Assembly (NCBI GenBank): GCA_963771545.1
Contig: CAVYTX010000005.1
Location: 62,001 to 126,000 of the forward strand
Direction: 5' to 3'
Length of the DNA: 64,000 bases
From: CAKZLS01 sp963771545
Lineage (GTDB): Bacteria; Pseudomonadota; Alphaproteobacteria; Rhodospirillales; Defluviicoccaceae
Position numbers and translations under genes: made by a program. Every line of letters starts with the position of its first letter. Position 1 is the first letter of the stretch. The notes under the pieces were generated by a model. That model was given only the letters and a program-made list of their open reading frames with translations. It ran no database searches and had not been told where the DNA came from. Of this stretch, positions 27,523 to 36,431 are shown piece by piece.

Positions 27523-27624
27523 TTGACGGCGCCCGTGAGCATGTGTACTGACTGACACTTGCGTTCAGCTGCTTTTTTCGGTTGGCTGCTCTCGGTGAGG
27601 CGAGCCAGTAAGAGGTTCAATGCG

Positions 27625-28911
27625 ATGGCGAACCAATCGCCCTCGATTACAAGGCGGAAGAGCATTTCGGTAAGGGTCGGAAATGTCGTGGTCGGCGGTG
27701 ATGCTCCGATCGTTGTGCAGTCCATGACCAACACCGACACCGCGGATGTCGACGCGACCGTCGCGCAGGTTGCGGCGCTCGCGCAAGCGGGCTCCGAGCT
27801 TGTCAGGATTACGGTCGATCGGGAAGATGCCGCCAAGGCGGTTCCTTACATTCGTGACCGCCTCGACGGGCTAGGCGTCGACGTTCCCCTGGTCGGCGAC
27901 TTCCATTACATCGGCCACAAGTTGCTGCTCGGTCATCCGGCGTGCGCCGAGGCCCTGGCGAAATACCGCATCAACCCCGGCAATGTGGGATTCCGCGAAA
28001 AACGCGATCGGCAGTTTACGACCATGATCGAGGTCGCGCTCAAGTATGACCGGCCCGTTCGAATCGGCGTGAATTGGGGGAGCCTCGACGGAGAGCTGCT
28101 GGTTCGCATGATGGATGAGAACGCCGCGTCACCCATGCCCATGAGCGCGGCCCAGGTTACTCAGGAGGCGCTGGTGGTATCCGCGCTCGAGAGCGCCGCA
28201 CGGGCGGAGGAGATCGGTCTCAATGCCGACCGTATCGTGCTGTCGTGTAAGGTCAGCGACGTCCAAAGCCTGATTGGAGTCTACGATGAATTGGCACGGC
28301 GGTGCGATTACGCGCTGCACTTGGGCCTTACCGAGGCCGGGATGGGATCGAAGGGGATCGTCGCCTCGACGGCGGCCATGGCCATCCTCCTGCAGGGGGG
28401 CATCGGCGACACAATCAGGGTGTCGTTGACCCCAGAACCGGGCGGCGATCGAACCGAGGAGGTGATCGTCGCGCAACAGATTTTGCAGGTTCTGGGTCTT
28501 CGCGCGTTTATCCCTCTGGTCACCGCCTGTCCTGGGTGCGGACGCACGACGAGTACGGTCTTTCAGGAACTCGCCGGCCAAATCCAGGGTTTCATTCGCG
28601 CCCGCATGCCATCGTGGCGACGGGATTATGAAGGCGTCGAAAGCATGTCCGTCGCGGTGATGGGCTGCATCGTCAACGGCCCGGGGGAGAGCAAACACGC
28701 CGACATCGGGATCAGTCTTCCCGGCACCGGCGAGGAACCCGCGGCACCGGTTTTCATCGATGGGCAAAAACGCATGACGTTGCGAGGTCCCAAGCTTGCG
28801 ACCGAGTTTCAGGCCATCGTCGAGGACTACGTCCGGACCCGGTATCCATCCCGGGAAAACTCGGCGGACCGTGACGATACGGGATCCGTGTCCCCCGCCG
28901 CCGCTCAATAG
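27625..28911 (+). CDS. ispG: 4-hydroxy-3-methylbut-2-enyl-diphosphate synthase
   Basis: 428 aa from ATG 27625, which has AGAGG upstream; the longer frame from 27559 adds a non-homologous leader. Converts MEcPP to HMBPP in the MEP isoprenoid pathway, using a 4Fe-4S cluster. The cluster cysteines are in CPGCGRTTS and GCIVNGPGE. The N-terminal signature APIVVQSMTNTDTADV is intact. Its cluster would be supplied by the ISC machinery at 43-52 kb. Confidence 0.96.
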   Translation: MANQSPSITRRKSISVRVGNVVVGGDAPIVVQSMTNTDTADVDATVAQVAALAQAGSELVRITVDREDAAKAVPYIRDRLDGLGVDVPLVGDFHYIGHKLLLGHPACAEALAKYRINPGNVGFREKRDRQFTTMIEVALKYDRPVRIGVNWGSLDGELLVRMMDENAASPMPMSAAQVTQEALVVSALESAARAEEIGLNADRIVLSCKVSDVQSLIGVYDELARRCDYALHLGLTEAGMGSKGIVASTAAMAILLQGGIGDTIRVSLTPEPGGDRTEEVIVAQQILQVLGLRAFIPLVTACPGCGRTTSTVFQELAGQIQGFIRARMPSWRRDYEGVESMSVAVMGCIVNGPGESKHADIGISLPGTGEEPAAPVFIDGQKRMTLRGPKLATEFQAIVEDYVRTRYPSRENSADRDDTGSVSPAAAQ

Positions 28912-28926
28912 CTGGATCATTCTCCG

Positions 28927-30171
28927 ATGCCAGCATTGATGCCGGTTCGCGGCACCCGAGACATTCTGCCCGATGAAAGCCGGCGCCGGCGCCGCATAGA
29001 GCAGGTGGCGTTCGATCTCGCTGGGCGGTACGGATTCGGCGAAATATCCACGCCGATGTTCGAGTTCACCGAGGTCTTCGCCCGCACCCTCGGTGACAGC
29101 TCGGACATCGTCACGAAGGAAATGTACACCTTCGCCGATCGTGGCGGCGACAGCATCACCCTTCGTCCGGAGAACACGGCCGGCGTGGCCCGGGCATTCA
29201 TCTCCAACGGCTTGACCCAGCATGTGCCCTTGAAGCTGTTCTATCGCGGGCCGATGTTTCGCTACGAGCGTCCGCAGAAAGGACGCTACCGTCAGTTTCA
29301 CCAGGTCGGGGTGGAGCTGATCGGCATCGCGGAGCCGCTGGCCGACGCCGAGGTTATCGCCCTTGGCGCCGATATCCTCTCGGCTCTCGAGTTGAGCGGC
29401 CAGGTCACCCTGGAACTCAACAGCCTCGGAGACGGCGAGAGCCGATTGGCTTACCGCAGCGTTCTCGTGGATTATCTGCGATCCCACCGGCGGAGTCTGT
29501 CGGAGGACAGCCTTCTTCGACTCGAACGCAATCCGCTGCGGATCCTCGATTCCAAGGATGGAGGCGATCGTGCGGTGGTGGCCGGCGCACCGCTGATCAG
29601 CGACAGTCTCAACGCCCCGTCGCGGGCGTTCTTTGAACAACTAACCGGCTTTCTCGATGGCGCGGAGGTCGCCTACCGCGTCAATCCAAGGCTGGTCAGA
29701 GGGCTGGACTACTACTGTCATACCGCGTTCGAGTTCACCACCGACGCCCTGGGCGCCCAGGGGGCGGTGCTGGCGGGAGGACGGTATGACGGATTGATCC
29801 AACAGATGGGTGGACCACCCACCGCGGGCACTGGCTGGGCAGCGGGCGTCGAGAGATTGATGATGCTGGTGGACGACGCGGGCCAGGCCCCGCGGCCGAT
29901 CGCGGTGGTTCCGCAGAGCGCGGACCATGCAGCCGATGCGCTGGTGATCACTCAGCACTTGCGGCGTGCCGGGTTCACGGTCGACCTCGGCTATTCCGGC
30001 AATCTTGGAAAGCGCATGAAGCGGGCCAACAAGATCGACGCCCGCGCCTGCATCATTCTGGGCGGCGATGAAATCGCGCGGGGTGTGGGCACGGTCCGCG
30101 ACATGGATACGGGCGAGCAGCAAGAGGTGGTGCTGGAGGGTATTGAGGACCACCTCGGCCGCTACCGTTAG
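28927..30171 (+). CDS. hisS: Histidyl-tRNA synthetase
   Basis: 414 aa class II synthetase. Motif 1 region PVRGTRDILPDE, motif 2 FRYERPQKGRYRQFHQVG and motif 3 GTGWAAGVERLMML are present, as are the histidine-A loops, including LVRGLDYYCHTAFEF. It starts 15 nt after ispG. Full length. Confidence 0.97.
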   Translation: MPALMPVRGTRDILPDESRRRRRIEQVAFDLAGRYGFGEISTPMFEFTEVFARTLGDSSDIVTKEMYTFADRGGDSITLRPENTAGVARAFISNGLTQHVPLKLFYRGPMFRYERPQKGRYRQFHQVGVELIGIAEPLADAEVIALGADILSALELSGQVTLELNSLGDGESRLAYRSVLVDYLRSHRRSLSEDSLLRLERNPLRILDSKDGGDRAVVAGAPLISDSLNAPSRAFFEQLTGFLDGAEVAYRVNPRLVRGLDYYCHTAFEFTTDALGAQGAVLAGGRYDGLIQQMGGPPTAGTGWAAGVERLMMLVDDAGQAPRPIAVVPQSADHAADALVITQHLRRAGFTVDLGYSGNLGKRMKRANKIDARACIILGGDEIARGVGTVRDMDTGEQQEVVLEGIEDHLGRYR

Positions 30172-30178
30172 CGGCGTG

Positions 30179-31468
30179 ATGACCGGAAACGGGATCCCCG
30201 CGACGAGCGCCCTGGTGGTCGGCGCCAATCAGCGATCGAGCTCGTTGACCGTTCGGGATCGTCTGTTCGTCGATTTTAGCGTGATGGCGGAGTTTTTGAG
30301 TGGGTTGCGTTCGAGCGGAATCGATCAGGCGCTGGTGATCTCCACGTGCGAACGCACCGAAGTGTGCGCGATCCACGATGATCCCGACTCGGCGTTCCGG
30401 CGAATCATCGAGATGATGTCCCGGCATGGAGAGATGACTCCAGAGGACCTCAAGCCGCAGGTCTACTTGCGATCCGGAAAGGACGCAGTGCGCCACATTT
30501 TTGCCGTCGCCGCGTCGCTCGATAGCCTGGTCATCGGCGAGCCCCACATCCTCGGGCAGATCAAGGCCAGTCACCGGATCGCCCGCGACGCCGGGATGAG
30601 CGGCAACGAACTGGAAGCGGTCCTGCAAGCCGCGTATGCCGCGGCCAAGCGCATACGCCGAGAGACGGCGGTCGGTTCGTACCCGGTGTCCGTCGCGGCC
30701 GCCGTTGCGGAGCTGGCTCGTGGTGTCCACGGGGATCTCGATCGTTGCGGCGGGCTATTGGTGGGGAGCGGAGATCTGAGCGAAATCGTCGCGCATACGT
30801 TGCTTTCTTCTGGGCTGGCTCACCTGGTTACCTGCCATCCGACCGCATCCAGGGCCGATGCCGCGGCGCGGGCGCTCGAGTGCCATGTGGCGTCCTTCGA
30901 AAATCTGGTGGAAATATTGCCGGCTTCCGATATCGTCGTGACGTCCCTGGGTACGCGCCGGCACATCGTCACTCGCGAGATGGTCAAGTCCGCCCTGAAG
31001 GCTCGACGCCGCCGCCCGCTGGTTCTCGTCGATCTCGGGATCCCTGGCGATATCGACCCGTCGGTGGAGCTGTTGGACGACGCCTTTTTGTTCGACCTCG
31101 ACGATCTCGAGCAGGTCGCCATGAAAGGGCGGGCGACCCGGGAGAAAGAGGCGGCCTCGGCAATGCGGATGCTTGAGGAAGAGGTCGCGGCGTTCCTGCG
31201 GATCCGCGCCGAGCGTCAAGCCGTCCCGGCGCTCATGGGGCTTCGAACGTATTTCGAGGCGGCCCGTGACGCCGCCCTCGCGGACGCCGGCGGGGATCCG
31301 GAGAAGGCGACGCGGCTTCTCGTCAACCGCCTCCTTCACAACCCGTCTGAAGCGTTGCGGGATCTGGCCGGCCAAGGCGCCAACGGGGTAGGGGCGCTGA
31401 GGGAGATGGAACGTGCACTCAACAGGCTGTTTGGACTTGGTCACGGTCCGGAGGAGAATGAGGAATGA
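30179..31468 (+). CDS. hemA: Glutamyl-tRNA reductase
   Basis: 429 aa from ATG 30179. First step of C5-pathway tetrapyrrole synthesis, reducing glutamyl-tRNA to glutamate-1-semialdehyde. The catalytic Cys is in STCERTEV, and GEPHILGQIK is the conserved tRNA/substrate loop. The NADPH-binding region is less canonical (LLVGSGDLSEIVAHTLL). A C5-type HemA is unusual for alphaproteobacteria, most of which use ALA synthase, but is known in some lineages. The stop overlaps the prfA start (ATGA). Confidence 0.9.
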   Translation: MTGNGIPATSALVVGANQRSSSLTVRDRLFVDFSVMAEFLSGLRSSGIDQALVISTCERTEVCAIHDDPDSAFRRIIEMMSRHGEMTPEDLKPQVYLRSGKDAVRHIFAVAASLDSLVIGEPHILGQIKASHRIARDAGMSGNELEAVLQAAYAAAKRIRRETAVGSYPVSVAAAVAELARGVHGDLDRCGGLLVGSGDLSEIVAHTLLSSGLAHLVTCHPTASRADAAARALECHVASFENLVEILPASDIVVTSLGTRRHIVTREMVKSALKARRRRPLVLVDLGIPGDIDPSVELLDDAFLFDLDDLEQVAMKGRATREKEAASAMRMLEEEVAAFLRIRAERQAVPALMGLRTYFEAARDAALADAGGDPEKATRLLVNRLLHNPSEALRDLAGQGANGVGALREMERALNRLFGLGHGPEENEE

Positions 31469-32538
31469 CGTTGGAGCACAAGCTCGACCGGATTGTCGCC
31501 CGTCACCAGGAACTGGCCGACGCGCTGGCAAGTTCGGAGACTCCAAGCCCGGACGAGTTTACGCGGCTGTCGAAGGAGTACTCGGAGTTGAGCCCCCTCG
31601 TGGAGGCGATCGCCGTGCTCCGACGCACCGAAGTCGAACGCAAGGACCTGGAGGCCCTGGCCGCCGATCAGGACGCTGACGAGGATGTCAGGGCGCTTGC
31701 GCGGGAGGAACTCAACGATATCGTCGAAACGCTGTTCGAGAACGAAAGACGGATGCGACTGCTGCTTCTGCCGAAAGACGAGGCCGACGAGCGAAACGCC
31801 ATTCTGGAAATACGGGCCGGGACCGGGGGCGACGAGGCGGGCCTGTTCGCCGCCGACCTGTTCCGGATGTATCAGCGCTATGCCGAGAGCAAGGGCTGGA
31901 AGTTCGAAGTGATGTCGGTCCACGAAACCGGGATTGGCGGATACAAGGAGGCCTCGGCCTCCATCTCGGGACGGGGCGTGTTCGCGCGCATGAAGTTCGA
32001 GTCCGGGGTGCACCGGGTCCAGCGCGTCCCCGAAACCGAGTCGAGCGGCCGCATACACACGTCCGCGGCCACTGTCGCCGTGTTGCCGGAAGCCGAGGAG
32101 GTGGACGTCAGGATCGAGGACAGAGACCTGCGCATCGATGTCTACCGGGCGAGCGGGCCGGGGGGACAGTCCGTCAACACCACCGACAGCGCCGTTCGCA
32201 TCACTCACGTGCCGACGGGCCTGGTGGTCACCCAACAGGACGAGAAGTCGCAGCACAAGAACCGGGCCAAGGCCATGAAGATCCTGCGCGCCCGCTTGTA
32301 CGAACTCGAGCGGTCGCGGGCCGACGAGGAGCGTGCGGCTGCGCGAAAGCTGCAGGTGGGATCCGGGGACCGGTCCGAGCGCATTCGCACCTACAATTAT
32401 CCGCAGGGGCGCGTGACCGACCACCGCATCAACCTGACTCTGCACAAACTGGAACGGGTCCTGGGCGGTGAATTGGACGAGGTCGTCGACGCGCTCATCT
32501 CCGAAGATCAAGCCGCTAGGCTGGTGGAGACCGATTGA
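31465..32538 (+). CDS. prfA: Peptide chain release factor 1
   Basis: 357 aa. Decodes UAA and UAG stops. The GGQ catalytic motif is in ASGPGGQSVNTTDSAVRITH. A PxT-type stop-recognition loop (VPETESSGRIHTS) lies earlier. Overlaps hemA by 4 nt and prmC by 4 nt, so the three are translationally coupled. Confidence 0.97.
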   Translation: MTLEHKLDRIVARHQELADALASSETPSPDEFTRLSKEYSELSPLVEAIAVLRRTEVERKDLEALAADQDADEDVRALAREELNDIVETLFENERRMRLLLLPKDEADERNAILEIRAGTGGDEAGLFAADLFRMYQRYAESKGWKFEVMSVHETGIGGYKEASASISGRGVFARMKFESGVHRVQRVPETESSGRIHTSAATVAVLPEAEEVDVRIEDRDLRIDVYRASGPGGQSVNTTDSAVRITHVPTGLVVTQQDEKSQHKNRAKAMKILRARLYELERSRADEERAAARKLQVGSGDRSERIRTYNYPQGRVTDHRINLTLHKLERVLGGELDEVVDALISEDQAARLVETD

Positions 32539-33395
32539 CGGAGCCGGTATCCCTCGCCGGCGCCCTCGATGAAGCACGGCGGATTCTCGCGGCGGCCGGC
32601 GTTTCGAATCCCTGGCTCGAAGCCCGCCTCCTGGTGAGCCACGCCTTGGACATCGGCAAGGAGACGGTCATGGGTCATCCGGAACGGCCAGTCCCTTGTG
32701 GAGTAAAGGCCGATTTGGACGCAGCGGTGAACCGCCGGGCGCGGCGCGAACCCTTGGCCTATATCCTTGGTTCCCGTGAGTTCTGGAGCCTGCCCTTTCG
32801 CGTGACTCCGCACACCCTGATTCCGCGGCCCGATACGGAAACCTTGGTGGAAGCGGCGCTTGATTGGGTCGGCAAGGGTCGAACGGGCATTCGCGTCTTG
32901 GATCTCGGGACAGGAAGCGGCTGCCTGCTTCTGGCGCTCCTCAGCGAACTGTCGGACGCATGGGGCGTCGGCGTGGATGCATCCTTCGGCGCGCTGCGGG
33001 TTGCCCGCAAGAACGCAGCCGACTTGGGACTCGCCGGCCGCGCCGGTTTTGCTCAGAGCGATTGGGCGAGCGCGGTAGTGGGCCTGTTCGATATCGTGGT
33101 GAGCAATCCACCCTATATCGCCGATGCGGACTTCGCCGACCTGGCGCCCGAGGTCGTCCAATTCGAACCGCGCACCGCGCTCTCCGGCGGGGCGGATGGC
33201 TTGGCCGCCTATGGCGCGATGGTTCCCCAATTGGGTCACCTTCTTGCACCCGGGGGGGCCGCCTTTCTCGAGATCGGCGCCGGCGCGGCGTCCGATGTCA
33301 CACAACTGCTCCAACACCATGGGTTTCAGGACGTTGAAATCAAAGGTGATTTAGCGGGTATTCCCCGGTGTGCGCGGGTTGTCGCGACGATCTAG
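32535..33395 (+). CDS. prmC: Release factor glutamine methyltransferase
   Basis: 286 aa. Methylates the Gln of the GGQ motif in release factors, here encoded by prfA just upstream and prfB at the end of the window. SAM motif VLDLGTGSGCLLLALLSEL and catalytic NPPY (VVSNPPYIADADF) are present. TTG 32535 overlaps the prfA stop. The last gene of the ispG-hisS-hemA-prfA-prmC run. Confidence 0.95.
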   Translation: MTEPVSLAGALDEARRILAAAGVSNPWLEARLLVSHALDIGKETVMGHPERPVPCGVKADLDAAVNRRARREPLAYILGSREFWSLPFRVTPHTLIPRPDTETLVEAALDWVGKGRTGIRVLDLGTGSGCLLLALLSELSDAWGVGVDASFGALRVARKNAADLGLAGRAGFAQSDWASAVVGLFDIVVSNPPYIADADFADLAPEVVQFEPRTALSGGADGLAAYGAMVPQLGHLLAPGGAAFLEIGAGAASDVTQLLQHHGFQDVEIKGDLAGIPRCARVVATI

Positions 33396-33628
33396 GATGG
33401 CGGCGAAAAAAACAGTTGGAAACCATACAGTTCCCGACTATTTTTATCGTCGTGAGTGGCGGATGCGCCACGGGAAAACGCGCCGCAAGGCAGTGCGAAG
33501 TCACGCCCCCGTGCAACGAAGACAGTTCTGGACCGGATACTGGTTTGGAAAAGTGCCGAAATTGGTAGAGCCCAAGGCTAGGGCCTTAGCGGTGCGAACG
33601 GGATGCGGCTAAAAAATCATAAGGTGAA

Positions 33629-34006
33629 ATGAAACACGGTCCAAATCCGAGGCGTGGACGCAACCGCGGTACCGGCAAGCGCAATCCATCTCCTTCTAGA
33701 AATCAGACGTTCGAGAGCAACGGTCCGGACGGGAAGATTCGCGGCACGGCCCAGCAGGTTCTGGACAGATACCTAGTGTTGGGGCGGGACGCTTTTTCGG
33801 CGGGTGATCCAATTACAGCCGAGAGTTTTTACCAGCATGCCGAACACTATTACCGCCTTGTCAGCGCCGCCGACGCCAATGGCGGGAGCCGTGTGCCCGA
33901 CCGGGGTCGGATGGTGCCCGTGGCGGGCGAGCCGACGGCGGAAACGACTGATGTCGAACCGGCTACCAGTGATTCACCGGCGGACGAGGCGGAATCAGTA
34001 GCCTAG
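33629..34006 (+). CDS. DUF4167 family protein
   Basis: 125 aa. The basic N-terminus (RRGRNRGTGKRN) resembles nucleic-acid-binding tails. The conserved core is GKIRGTAQQVLDRYLVLGRDA and AESFYQHAEHYYR, and the tail is acidic. The position after prmC is conserved in alphaproteobacteria, which hints at a link to translation, but the function is unknown. The 233-bp gap before it shows no gene. It overlaps the convergent MOSC gene by 4 nt. Confidence 0.9.
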   Translation: MKHGPNPRRGRNRGTGKRNPSPSRNQTFESNGPDGKIRGTAQQVLDRYLVLGRDAFSAGDPITAESFYQHAEHYYRLVSAADANGGSRVPDRGRMVPVAGEPTAETTDVEPATSDSPADEAESVA

Positions 34007-34797
34007 GGTTTGGCGGCTTCGGCGGGTTCGGCGGTTTCACCGATCCGCACGGCATCGCCACCGGCGATACAGCCGCTCGCGGTCACCCGAGCGTAAACGC
34101 CACAATCGATGTGGCCAAAGCTTTTTTGCAGGACGCGTGGAATATTGATATCGCGAACACCGCTGCCCGGGTTCACGGCTGTCGCGGCGCATCGATCAAT
34201 TCGTTCGGTCGCGGTCAAGCGTGCGCCGCCAATCTCGAGGGTCTTGCCGATCCATTGAAATTCTACCCACGGCGCCGCCCCGGCGATGTAGAGATTGGCG
34301 CGGAATCGGATCGGATCCACCGGTTTGCCGACGACGCGCTCGAGATCCCGGATGGTAGCCAGGTTGATGACGGACAGAACCTTGTGCTTGTGGTCGGAGA
34401 ACATGTGGCGGCCCGGCGCCGCGACCAGATGTGGCTTTCCCTCGATTTTGCCTTCCATGAAGGCGCTGAAAAAACATTCGATGGCCGCGCGACCGGCATC
34501 GGTGCCGATCCGCTCCCGCATCACGTCCGCGCCGTCGCGGCGGATGGTCAGGATCTCACTAACCTCGTCGAAGCGGGTTTCCAAAGCGGCAAGCCGTTCG
34601 TGGCGCATGAGCATCAGAAATCTCGATTTTGGAAGCCACTCAGGAACGGCCGGATCGAAATGCGTTGATGGCAGGGCCATGGCGAACCGGCGATCCCCGG
34701 GAATCCCCGTACCGGCGGCAAGATCCACCGTGTCCAAGGACTCGGGGCTCAATCCCTTGATGGGATACCTGTATATGTGCTTAACGGTTATGGTCAT
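34003..34797 (-). CDS. MOSC domain-containing protein
   Basis: 264 aa. An N-terminal MOSC beta-barrel domain (IYRYPIKGLSPESL) precedes the MOSC sulfur-carrier domain with FRANLYIAGAAPWVEFQWIG. The conserved Cys is in ERIDRCAATAVNP. Relatives bind a molybdenum cofactor (mARC/YiiM/YcbX) and reduce N-hydroxylated substrates. Which reaction this one does is not visible from the sequence. Confidence 0.88.
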   Translation of the reverse strand: MTITVKHIYRYPIKGLSPESLDTVDLAAGTGIPGDRRFAMALPSTHFDPAVPEWLPKSRFLMLMRHERLAALETRFDEVSEILTIRRDGADVMRERIGTDAGRAAIECFFSAFMEGKIEGKPHLVAAPGRHMFSDHKHKVLSVINLATIRDLERVVGKPVDPIRFRANLYIAGAAPWVEFQWIGKTLEIGGARLTATERIDRCAATAVNPGSGVRDINIPRVLQKSFGHIDCGVYARVTASGCIAGGDAVRIGETAEPAEAAKP

Positions 34798-34911
34798 CCG
34801 CGCTCAGCGTTGCTCCGCCGCTCTCCCTTGTCAACCGTCACAACGCAGGTTCGTTTGATTACCGAAGGGGTGCCGCACGTATCAGTTGTCGTTGACAGGG
34901 AGCGACGCTAA

Positions 34912-35352
34912 TCAATGGACAACGAGGTCGCCCGGGAGGATGTTTCCCGTGCGGGTCGTTCCGTTATTCGACCCGGGCGCTGAATTTTCCGAATCAGCCA
35001 TGCCGCTTTCTATCCCCGCGTGCCGAGCGAGGCCGGAAAGCCGGGCCTGAAGTTCGACCGCCCGGGCGGCGGTCGAAAAGTGGTGATCGTCGACCGCGCG
35101 ACGATACACGGTTTCCAGTTTACCCAGCAACACGTCCACGTTTCGGCACGCCGCCCGGGCGGTTTCCGCTTGAATGGCCGCGATGCGCGCGGCGATCAGG
35201 GGGTGCCGCAGGAGCCGATAGCCGGCGTTCCGGGCGGATTCAGCGGAATAGCCGGCGGCCCGGGCGGCGGCCGACGCGTTTGCGCATTCCACAAATCTTT
35301 GACAGAATCGCTCTTGCCGGGTTTTTAGTCTCCCCATGCGGACCTCCCTCAA
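34912..35352 (-). CDS. Terminase small subunit-like protein (orphan phage gene)
   Basis: 146 aa. The N-terminal LKTRQERFCQRFVECANASAAARAAGYS matches the helix-turn-helix of phage terminase small subunits, which recognise DNA for packaging. The remainder is helical and Ala/Arg-rich. No large terminase, portal or capsid gene adjoins it. Many proteobacteria keep such single genes, so it may be a phage relic or a recruited DNA-binding protein. Confidence 0.7.
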   Translation of the reverse strand: MREVRMGRLKTRQERFCQRFVECANASAAARAAGYSAESARNAGYRLLRHPLIAARIAAIQAETARAACRNVDVLLGKLETVYRRAVDDHHFSTAARAVELQARLSGLARHAGIESGMADSENSAPGSNNGTTRTGNILPGDLVVH

Positions 35353-35522
35353 TCACAGTGAAACGCATAGGAAAATAGGCCTAAAACGTTCGAATGTCAA
35401 GCCTTTACAAGTTCCTGGTGTCGCTGTGAGAGCGCTATTGAAACGCTTTCGGGCAAGTTGATGGGTTCTCCGGTTCGTGAAATCATGGCAATGGTCAACG
35501 CGAGCGTGCAAAGGACAGATAG

Positions 35523-36407
35523 ATGAAGATACCAGGAACTCCACCCGTCATCGGGATCATCGGCGGGAGCGGCATCTATGACATCGAGGGTCTTGAAGGC
35601 GCCCAGTGGATGCCGGTGGCGTCGCCGTTCGGAGCGCCTTCGGACGAATTGCTGGTTGGGTTTCTGGACGGTCAGAAGTTGGTGTTCCTGCCGCGCCACG
35701 GCCGCGGTCATCGGATCCCGCCCAGCGAGCTCAATTCCCTCGCCAATATCGATGTCCTGAAGCGGGTCGGTGTCACCGAGATCATTTCGCTCAGCGCCTG
35801 CGGTTCGCTGAAGGAGCAACTGGCACCGGGAACGTTCGTCATCGTCGATCAATTCATCGATCGCTCTTTCGCCCGGCGGAAGAGCTTTTTCGGAAGCGGC
35901 CTTGTCGCCCACGTGACGTTCGGACAACCGGTTTGCGGACGTCTCGGTGACGCCGTCGAGGAAGCGGCCAACGAACTCGATATCAAGACCGTGCGTGGCG
36001 GGACTTATCTGGTCATGGAGGGGCCGCAGTTTTCCACCTTGGCGGAGTCCAACCTGTACCGGTCGTGGGGCTGCGACGTGATCGGCATGACCAACTTGCC
36101 CGAGGGGAAGCTCGCCCGGGAGGCGGAGATGTGTTACGCGACCGTCGCCATGGTGACCGACTATGATTGCTGGCACCCCGATCATGATCATGTCACGGTG
36201 GAGGCGATCATCCGGGTGCTGATGGACAACGCCGACCGGGGGCGGGCGCTGGTCAAGCAATTCACCTCGAAGCTGGCTGGCCGGCGGGAAACGTGCCTTC
36301 AGGGTTGCCACACCGCCTTGGGCACGGCCATCATCACCGCGCCGGAGGCTCGTGACCCGGAACTGGTCGCCAAGTTGGACGCAGTCGCTGGCCGAGTTTT
36401 GAATTAG
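35523..36407 (+). CDS. mtnP: S-methyl-5'-thioadenosine phosphorylase
   Basis: 294 aa. Cleaves methylthioadenosine to adenine and methylthioribose-1-phosphate. Motifs: IGIIGGSGIYDIEGL, LPRHGRGHRIPPSELNS and MEGPQFSTLAESNLYR. Forms a two-gene methionine-salvage operon with mtnA, 24 nt downstream. Confidence 0.95.
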   Translation: MKIPGTPPVIGIIGGSGIYDIEGLEGAQWMPVASPFGAPSDELLVGFLDGQKLVFLPRHGRGHRIPPSELNSLANIDVLKRVGVTEIISLSACGSLKEQLAPGTFVIVDQFIDRSFARRKSFFGSGLVAHVTFGQPVCGRLGDAVEEAANELDIKTVRGGTYLVMEGPQFSTLAESNLYRSWGCDVIGMTNLPEGKLAREAEMCYATVAMVTDYDCWHPDHDHVTVEAIIRVLMDNADRGRALVKQFTSKLAGRRETCLQGCHTALGTAIITAPEARDPELVAKLDAVAGRVLN

Positions 36408-36431
36408 ATATTATACACGGGAGTTTGGACG

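Noticed and set aside
33545..33612. tRNA-Leu-like stretch (GAAATTGGTAGAGC, then AAGGCTAGGGCCTT and GGTGCGAACGG)
   Set aside because: It resembles a D-arm, anticodon arm and T-arm, but the acceptor stem does not pair, the anticodon loop has the wrong size and no CCA end is present. Probably chance similarity or a far-decayed relic.
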